A DNA stretch of 64,000 nt from Streptomyces sp. 2131.1 (GTDB lineage Bacteria > Actinomycetota > Actinomycetes > Streptomycetales > Streptomycetaceae): contig NZ_FNSY01000001.1 in NCBI RefSeq assembly GCF_900105515.1, positions 6,312,001-6,376,000 on the forward strand, in the 5' to 3' direction. The notes beneath the pieces were generated by a model. It was given only the letters and a program-made list of their open reading frames with translations, did no database searches and was not told where the DNA came from. Below are positions 22,216 to 31,500 of this stretch, piece by piece. Position 1 is the stretch's first letter. Each line of letters begins with the position of its first letter. The translations under genes and the position numbers were made by a program.

Positions 22216-25200
22216 TCATGACGCGCCGAGCTCCTCGTCGAGCGCGCGGAAGAGCTCCTCGTCCGTGGCCGCCTCCAGGTCGTCGTCCGGTTCCTCGGCG
22301 GCCTCCGGCTTCGCCGCCTGCTCGTCCCAGAGCCAGAGCGCCGCCCGCAGCCGCTCCCGCAGCTCCTCGAAGCCCTCGCCGCCGACCGCGACCGACTCCA
22401 GCAGCCGTTCCAGCTCGTCGGCGTCCGTCCGCTCTTCCGGGGCGAGGAGCTCGGACAGCCGCTCGGCCAGGGCGGTGGGCGTCGGGAAGTCGAACACCGT
22501 GGTGGTCGGCAGCCGCAGCCCGGTCGCGGCCGAGACCCGGTTGCGCAGTTCGACCGCCGTCAGCGAGTCGAACCCGATCTCCTTGAACGCCCGGTCGGCG
22601 GTGATCTCGTCGGCCGTCAGATGGCCGAGCACGGCCGCCACCTGCTCCCGTACGAGTGCGAGCAGCGCCTGTGTCCGCTCGGGCCCGCGCAACGCGGCCA
22701 GCCGGTCCGCCGCCGACGCGGCCGTCGTCCGCACCCCGCCCGCCGCCCGGCGCACCGCGGGTGCCCGCACCAGCGACCGCAGCACGGCCGGCACCCCGCC
22801 GGTCCCGGGCCCGGCCTCGGCCAGGGACCGCAGCCCGGGGCCGTCCAGCGGTGCGGGTACGAGCAGCGGCCGGCCGTCGGCCAGGGCGGCGTCGAACAAC
22901 GCCATGCCCTCGGGCACCGACATCGGGACGAGCCCGCCCCGCGCGATCCTGGCCCGGTCCGCGCCGCCCAGATGCCCGGTCATCCCGCTGGCCGCCTCCC
23001 ACATGCCCCAGGCCAGGGACACCGCGGGCAGCCCGCGCTCACGCCGGTGAACGGCCAGTGCGTCCAGGAAGACGTTGGCGGCCGCGTAGTTGCCCTGCCC
23101 GGCCCCGCCGAGCAGACCGGACGCGGAGGAGAACAGCACGAAGAACGACAGGTCGAGCCCCCGGGTCAGCTCGTGCAGGTTCCAGGCCGCGTCCGCCTTG
23201 GGCCGCAGCACCGCCCGCACCTTCTCGGGGGTCAGCGAGGCGAGTACCCCGTCGTCCAGGACCCCCGCCGCGTGCACCACCCCCGTGAGCGGATGCCCGG
23301 GCGGTACGGACTCCAGCAGCCCGGCGAGCGCGTCCCGGTCGGCGGCGTCGCACGCGGCGATCCGCACCCGCGCCCCCAGCCCGGTCAGCTCCTCGGCCAG
23401 CTCGGCGGCCCCCGGTGCGTCGGGGCCGCGGCGGCCGGTGAGCAGCAGGTGGCGCACGCCGTGCGCGGTTACCAGATGGCGGGCCAGCGCGGCGCCCAGG
23501 GTGCCGGTGCCGCCGGTGATCAGGACCGTGCCGTCAGGTGCCTCGCGCGGCGTCAGGGTCAGGACGACCTTGCCCGTCTGGCGGGCCTGCCCGAAGTGGC
23601 GGAACGCGTCGGGCGCGCGGCCCACGTCCCAGGTGGTGACGGGAAGCGGCGCCAGCTCACCGGTCTCGAAGAGGGCGAGCACCCGCGCGAGCGTGTCCGC
23701 GACCCGGTCCGGGTCCATGTCCAGCAGCTCGAACGGCCGGTACGCCACTCCGGGCCGCACCGCTGCGATCTCCTCCGGGTCCCGCAGGTCCGCGATGCCC
23801 ATCTCGACGAACCGCCCGCCCTCGGACAGGAGCCGCAGGGACGCGTCGATGAACTCCCCGGTCAGCGAGTTCAGGACCACGTCCACCCCGCCCGTGTCTC
23901 CCGTCGCGTCCCGGACGTGCTGCTCGAACGCGGTCGTACGGGAGGAGGCGATGTGGTCCGCGTCGAGCCCGAGGGCCCGCAGCGCACCCCATTTCGCCGG
24001 GCTCGCGGTGGCGAACACCTCGGCCCCGATGTGCCGGGCCACCTGGAGCGCCGCCATACCGACACCGCCGGCCCCGGAGTGGATCAGCACCCGCTCTCCC
24101 CGGCGCAGCCCGGCCAGCTCGACCAGACCGTGGTAGGCCGTCGTGAACACCGCGGGCACGCCCGCCGCCTGTGCGTACGACCAGCCCTCCGGGATACGGG
24201 CGATCAGCCGCCGGTCGGCGACGGCCAGCGGCCCCACCGCCCCCGGCACCAGCCCGAACACCCGGTCCCCGGCCGCCAGTCCGGTGACGCCGGGACCGGT
24301 CTCCACGACGACACCGGCGGCCTCCGTGCCGAGCGGGGTGGCGTCGGGAACCATGCCGAGGGCGGTCAGGACGTCGCGGAAGTTGAGCCCGGCGGCCCGC
24401 ACCTCGATCCGCACCTGCCCCTCGGACAGCGGCGCCTCGGCGGCCGGGTGCGCGGCGGCGCGCACGTCGTCCGGCGAGCCGCCGGGCGTCTCCAGCCGCC
24501 ACGTGGCCACGCCCTCGGGCACCACGACCGCCACGGGCGCGGATTCCGCCCTGCGCAGCCGTGGCACAAGCACCCGGCCGTCCCGCAGCGCGAACTGCGG
24601 CTCCCCGGTGGCGACGGCCGAGGGCAGCGCGTCCAGCGAGGACCGCTCTCCGTCGTGGTCCACCAGGACCAGCCGCCCGGGATTCTCGGTGGCGGCCGAC
24701 CGCACCAGCCCCCACAGCGGGGCGGCGGCGAGGTCGACCGGATCACCGGGACGCGCCGCCACCGCACGGCGGGTGAGCACGACGAGACGGCCGTCCGGCC
24801 CGCCCTCGTCGCCCACATGATCCCGGAGACGGCCGAGCAGCCACTCCACGGCCGCCCCCGCCGCGACCGGCGCCGCACCCTCGAACGGCGCGGACGCATC
24901 CAGCACGTCGAACGCCGCCCCATCCGCCGGCACCGGAGGCGCGTCCAGCTCCGTCCAATCCAGGCCGTACAGCGACTCGGCGGCGGAGGACCCCGGCGCC
25001 GCGGGCAGCTGGCCGGGGGAGAGGGGGCGCAGCGTGAGGCTGTCCACGCTCACCACCGGCGCCCCCGTGGGATCGGCGACCGAGACACGGACCGTGTCCC
25101 GGCCCCCGTCGCCGGGGGAGACGGTGACCCGCAGCGCCGTGGCCCCGGTGGCCCGAAGCACCGCCCCCGACCAGGAGAACGGCAACCGGACGCCCTCGCC

Positions 25201-28200
25201 GAGGAAGTCACCGAGGCCCAGCGTGTGCAGGGCCGAGTCGAGGAGCGCCGGATGGAGGACGAACCGGGCCGCCTCCGCGTGCAGCTCCGGTGCCAGCGAC
25301 ACCTCGCCGTGGACGGAGTTCCCCGCACGCCAGGCGGCTGTCAGGTTCTGGAACGCGGGCCCGTACTCGTAGCCCAGCGAGGTGAGTTCGCCGTACAGGT
25401 CGCCGGTGTCCAGCGGGACGGCGCCCGCGGGCGGCCAGGCTTCGTCGTGCGTCCCGTCCCGCGGCGGCACGGCGTCCGCCGGGGCGAGGACGCCCGTGGC
25501 ATGACGGGTCCACCCCGGCGCGTCGCCCAGGACGTCGTACACCGGGGCGTCGGGCCGGGAGTGCACGGTGAGCCGCCTGCGCCCCTCCTCGTCGGGTGCC
25601 TCCACGGACACCTGGATCCGCACCCCGCCGCGCTCCGGTACGAACAGCGGTGCCTCCAGCGTCAGTTCGTCGACCGTTCCGGACCCGGCCTCCCTGCCCG
25701 CCTGGAGCGCCAGTTCGAGATGGGCGGTGGCCGGGAGCAGGGGAGTCCCGTTCACGGCGTGGTCGGCGAGCCAGGGGTGGGTGCGCAGCGAGATCCGGCC
25801 GGTGTGCAGGAGCGTCCCGTCCTGGGCGAGCGTGGTCGACGCCGTCAGGAAGGGATGATCGGCCGCGTCCACACCGAGGCTCCCGGCGTCGCTGTGCGCG
25901 GCGGGCCCCTCAAGCCAGTAGCGCTTGCGCTGGAACGGATAGGTCGGCAGATCGGTGGCGCGGCCGGGGGCAACGGGGAGAGCGGGGGTCCAGTCGACGG
26001 GGATGCCGTGGGTGTGGAGGTGGGCGAGGGAGTGGTGGAAGCGGGTGAGGGTGCCTTCGTCGCGGCGGAGTGTGCCGGTGACGAGGGCGGTGGTGTCGGT
26101 CGTGTCGGCGGTGTCCTGGAGCGCGGTGGTCAGGACGGGGTGCGGGCTGACCTCGACGAACACGGAGTGGCCGGTGTCGAGGAGGGCGCGCACGGCCGGT
26201 TCGAAGAGGACCGGGTTGCTCAGGTTCCGGTACCAGTAGCCGCCGTCCAGCTCGGTCGTGTCCAGGAAGGTGTTGGTGAGCGTCGAGTGGAAGGCGGTGG
26301 TGGTGGACCGGGGAGTGATGCCGTCGAGGAGGGCGTGGAGCGTCTGTTCCAAGGGGTGTACGTGGGGAGTGTGGGAGGCGTAGTCGACGGGGATGGTGCG
26401 AGCCCGGACGCCCTGGTCGTTGAGGTTCTGGACGAGGGTGCCGAGGGAGTCGGCGTCGCCTGCCACCACGGTGGTGGAGGGGCCGTTGTGGGCGGCGATG
26501 TGCAGGTCGGGGTGGTCGGCGAGGAGGGTTGCCGCGTCGTGGTGGCCGAGCGGCAGGGAGGCCATGCCGCCGGTGCCGGCGAGCTGAAGGATGGCGTGCG
26601 AACGGAGCGCCACCACCTTTGCCGCGTCGTCGAGGGTGAGGGCGCCCGCGATGTACGCGGCGGCTATCTCGCCCTGGGAGTGGCCGATGACGGTGTGGGG
26701 GTGGACGCCGTGGTGCTGCCAGAGCTTGGCCAGGGCGGTCATGACGGCGAAGAGCGCGGGTTGGATGACATCGACGCGGTCGATGGGCGGAGAGTCGGGC
26801 TTGCCGTTGAGGACGTCGAGCAGGCTCCACCCGGTGTACGGCTGGAGGGCGTCGGAGGCGGCGGCGAGGTGCTCCGCGAACACCGTTGAGGTGGCGAGGA
26901 GTTCGCGGGCCATGCCCTCCCACTGCGAACCCTGCCCCGGGAAGACGAAGACCGTCCTGCCCGTCTCCGTGACCGTCCCGCGTACCGCGTCGGCACCGAC
27001 CGCGCCCCGCTCCAGACCGGCCAGGTTCTCCAGCAGCCGTTCCCGGTCCCGCGCCACGACGACCGCGCGGTGGGCGAGCCCGGCCCGGCCTGTGGCCAGT
27101 GCCTTGGCGGCCGGGGCGGGGTCCGTTTCCGGGTGCTCCAGGAGATGGCGGTGCAGCTGCCCCGCGTGCGCCGCCAGGGCTTCGGCGGTGTGCCCGTACA
27201 GCAGCCACGGCAGCGAGGTGCCGCCGTCCGTGGGCGGTCCCCCGACCGGATCCGGCTCCGGCGCCTCCTCCAGCACCACGTGCGCGTTGGTGCCGCTCAT
27301 GCCGAATCCGGAAACCCCGGCCCGGCGCGGCCGTTCGCCCGGCTCCCATGCCCGTGCCTCCGTGAGCAGGCGTACGGCTCCGGCCTCCCAGTCGACGTGC
27401 GGGGACGGCTCGTCCACGTGGAGCGTCTTCGGCAGCAGGCCGTTGCGCATGGCCTGCACCATCTTGATGACCCCGCCGACGCCCGCGGCGGCCTGGGTAT
27501 GCCCGATGTTGGACTTCAACGAGCCCAGCCACAGCGGCTGTCCGTCCGGCCGGTCCTGCCCGTACGTGGCGATGAGCGCCTGCGCCTCGATCGGGTCGCC
27601 GAGCGTCGTCCCGGTGCCGTGGGCCTCCATGGCGTCCACGTCGGCGGCCGTCAGCCCCGCGTCGGCGAGGGCCTGGCGGATCACCCGCTGCTGGGAGGGG
27701 CCGTTGGGCGCGGTGAGACCGTTGCTGGCCCCGTCCTGGTTGGTTGCCGTGCCCCGGACGACCGCGAGCACCTCGTGGCCGTTGCGACGGGCGTCCGACA
27801 GCCGCTCCACCAGAAGCAGACCCACGCCCTCGCCGAAGGCCGTACCGTCCGCACCGGCCGCGAACACCTTGCACCGCCCGTCCGGAGCGAGCCCGCGCTG
27901 CCTGCTGAAGCCGATGAAGATGTCCGGGTTGGCGAGCACGGTCGCCCCGCCGGCCAACGCGAGGTCGCACTCGCCCCGGCGCAGCGACTGCACCGCGAGA
28001 TGCAGCGCCACCAGCGACGACGAGCACGCCGTGTCCACCGTCACCGCCGGGCCCTCCAGCCCGAGCGTGTAGGCGATCCGCCCCGAGGCGATGCTGCCCG
28101 CGCTGCCGATGCCGAGATACCCCTCCATGTCGGCGGGCAGCTTGACCCGGGACCCGTAGTCCGTGTACACCACCCCCGCGAACACCCCGGTCCGCGAGCC

Positions 28201-28549
28201 CTGCAACGACATCGGGTCGATGCCCGCGCGTTCGAACGCCTCCCAGGCGCTCTCCAGGAGCAGCCGCTGCTGCGGGTCCATGCTCGTCGCCTCGCGCGGG
28301 CTGATCCCGAAGAACCCGGGGTCGAACCGGTCCGCGTCGTGCAGGAAACCGCCTTCGCGCGCGTACGAGGTCCCCGGGTGCGCCGGGTCCGGGTCGAAGA
28401 GGCGGTCGAGGTCCCAGCCCCGGTTGTCCGGGAACGGCGAGATGACATCGCTCTCCGACGCGACGACCCGCCAGAGGTCCTCCGGGGTCCGTACCCCGCC
28501 CGGGTAACGGCAGGCCATCGACACGATCGCGATGGGTTCGCCGTCCCGG
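22216..28549 (-). other. PKS module 5: KS-AT(methylmalonyl)-DH-ER-KR-ACP
   Basis: Residues about 1737-3848 of PKS2. KS Cys near 1911; AT GHSQGE near 2360 and YASH near 2462; DH HAVNGTPLLP near 2667 with the second catalytic Asp in HPALLDSALH near 2841; ER with LNFRD near 3125 and the nucleotide loop GAGGVGMAA near 3233; KR with TGGTGTLG near 3415, a B-type LDD near 3501 and Tyr near 3557 (NYAAAN); ACP Ser near 3730 (IGFDSL). All reductive domains look intact, so the beta-carbon should be fully reduced. Confidence 0.9.
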
Positions 28550-31500
28550 ACCGTGGCCCGTCCGGCGGCAGGCGCCGCCCCCTCCGCGACACCGTCGCCG
28601 AGCAGCCGGTCCCGCAGATGGGCGGCGAGGGCGGCGGGGGACGGGTGGTCGAAGACGAGGGTCGCGGGCAGCCGCAGCCCCGTCACCGTGTTGAGCCGGT
28701 TGCGCAGCTCGACGGCGGTCAGGGAGTCGAAGCCGAGGTCCTTGAAGGCGCGCGAGGCGTCCACGGTGTCCCCGGCCGAGTGCCGCAGCACCCCCGCCAC
28801 CTGCTCGCCCACCAACTCCACGAGCGCCCCCAGCTGTTCGGGCTCCGGCCGGCCCACCAGGGCCGATACCAGCGAGCCGGCCGCGGCGGCGTCCGCACGG
28901 GCGGCGGTCCGCACGTTACGGACCAGGGAGCGCAGCACCGGAGGCAGCAGCCCCGTCCCGGCCTGCGCGGCGAGCGCGGCCCGGTCCAGACGGGCGGCGA
29001 GCAGGACGGGCCGGGAAGGGGTGCGCAGCGCAAGACCCAGCGCGGCGGCCACCTGGTCCTCGTCGAACCGGCCCAGCCCGTGGAACGCGGTGTCCCTGGG
29101 CCCCCAGGAGACGGACAGCCCGGGCAGCCCGAGCGCCACCCGGTGATGCGCGAGCGCGTCGAGATACGTGGAGACCGCCGCGGCCTGCGCCCGCCCCGTT
29201 CCACCGAGCGCCGACGAGGCGTCGGGGGCGAGCAGCACGAACGCGGCCAGTTCGGTCCCCAGGGTCAGTTCGTGCAGATTCCAGGCCGCCGCCCCGGCCG
29301 CGCGCAGCCCCTCCGCGAACTCCTCGGGCGAGGCGGAGAGCAGCACCGCACGGTCGGGTCCGGCCGGTGCGTGGAAGACGGCACCCACCGACTGCGAGGC
29401 CAGCGCGCCGGCCAGGAACTCCCGGTCCGCCGGGTCGCCCTCGGCCACCACGACCTCGGCACCCAGCTCCTCCAGCCGCTCGGCCAGGCCCGGGGCGGGG
29501 GAGAGGAGCAGCAAGCGGCGGGCGCCCAGAGCGGTGACGGCGTGGACGGCCGCGACCGCAGCGAGGTCCCCGCCACCGGACACGACGACCGTCGAGCCCT
29601 CGGGAAGCACGGGCATCTCACCCACGTCCTGCGGATCGGAGGCGGCCAGCCTCGGGACGCGTATCTCCCCTTTCCGCAACACCAGTTGGGGTTCATCGGC
29701 GGCCAGGGCGGCCGGCAGGGCGGTCAGCGATGCGGGCTCGGCGTCCATGTCGACCAGGGTGATCCGGCCCGGGTTCTCCGCCTGGGCGGCGCGGACCAGC
29801 CCCCAGACCGGTGAGGGCACGAGATCCTGCACGTCGTCGGGGCTCGTGGTGACGGCGTGATGGGTCAGCACCACGAGGTGTGTGTGGCTGTTCGCCTCGT
29901 CGCCGGTCCAGGTGCGCAGCACGGGCAGCAGTCCGCTCGCGGACGAGGCGTGCAGCAGGACCAGGCCGGGCGCCGCCCCCTCTTCCGGCGTCGGCTCGTA
30001 GGGGACATGGGCGGTGGCACCGAAGGCGTCGCGCAGTTCGGCGGCGGGTTCGGCGGACGACGTCCACTCGGTGTACGGAACGGCCGCCCCGGTTGCCGGC
30101 ACGCCCGCCCACTCGGTGCGGAGGAGCCAGTCGTGGCGCTCCCGGTCCGCCCGGCCCAGTGTCTCGACGGCCGGCGGCCGCAGGACGGCCGAGTCCACGG
30201 AGGCGACCGGGGCACCGGTCGGGTCGGCCAGCAGGACCGCGAAGCCCTCCCCGCGCCGGGACACCCGCGCCCGCAGGCCGCCCGCGCCCACGGCGTACAG
30301 GCTCACCCCGCTCCAGACGGCGGGTTCCAGCAGCTCGTCGCCCGCCGCGAGATCCGCCGCCTGCACGACCGCCGTGAGGAGGGCCGGATGCAGCCCGTAC
30401 CGCCCGGCCTCGGCTGCGACGCCGTCCGGCGCGGAGACCTCGGCGTACACCTCGTCGCCCCGGCGCCACAGCCGGGACAGCCCCCGGAACGCGGGGCCGA
30501 GCCCGTGCCCCCGCGCCTCCAGCCGCGCGTGCACCTCGCCGGTGTCCACGGCCGTCGCCCCGGCCGGCGGCCAGGACGTCAGCGGCTCGGGGGCGGAACC
30601 GGAGCCGGGGGCGAGCAGACCGGTGACATGGCCGGTCCAGGCCCGGTGCAACGAACTTTCGTCGTCCACGTCGTCGTACGCACGCGTGTGCAGGCTCAGC
30701 TCACGGCGGCCGTCGCCGCGCGGCGCCCCCGCCGTCACCTGCACGTCCACGCCCCCGTGGGCGGGGATCGCCACCGGGGTGTCGAGCGCAAGCTCCTCCA
30801 CCGCGAGGTCGCCCAGCAACCTGCCCGCCTCGAAGGCGAGTTCGAGGACTGCGGCGGACGGCAGCACGACCGTTCCGTCGAAGGTGTGGTCGGCGAGCCA
30901 GGGGTGGGTGCGCAGCGAGATCCGGCCGGTGAGCAGCAGGGCGTCGCCCTGGGCGAGCGTGGTGGCGGCCGTCAGCAGGGGGTGCTGGGTGGTGTGCAGT
31001 CCGAGGCTCTCCGGATCGCCGTCGGCCGCGGCGTCCTCCAGCCAGTAACTCCTGTGCTGGAAAGGGTAGGTGGGCAGATCGTGCGGAGTGTCCGCGACGT
31101 CGGGGACGGCCGGTGTCCAGTCGACGGGGATGCCGTGGGTGTGGAGGTGGGCGAGGGAGCGGTGGAAGCGGGCGAGGGTGCCTTCGTCGCGGCGGAGCGT
31201 GCCGGTGACGAGGACGGCGGTGTCCTTGGTGTCGGCGGTGTCCTGGAGCGCGGTGGTCAGGACGGGGTGCGGGCTGACCTCGACGAAGACGGAGTGCCCG
31301 TCCTCCAGCAGCTTTTCGACGGTGGGGTGCAGCAGGACGGGGTTGCTCAGGTTCTCGTACCAGTAGTCGCCGTCGAGTTCGGTGGTGTCGAGGAGGCGGC
31401 CGTGAAGGGTGGAGTAGAAGGCGGTGGTGGTGGGGCGCGGGGTGATGTCGTGGAGAAGGGTGTGCAGGGTTTGTTGCAGGGGGCGGACGTGAGGGGTGTG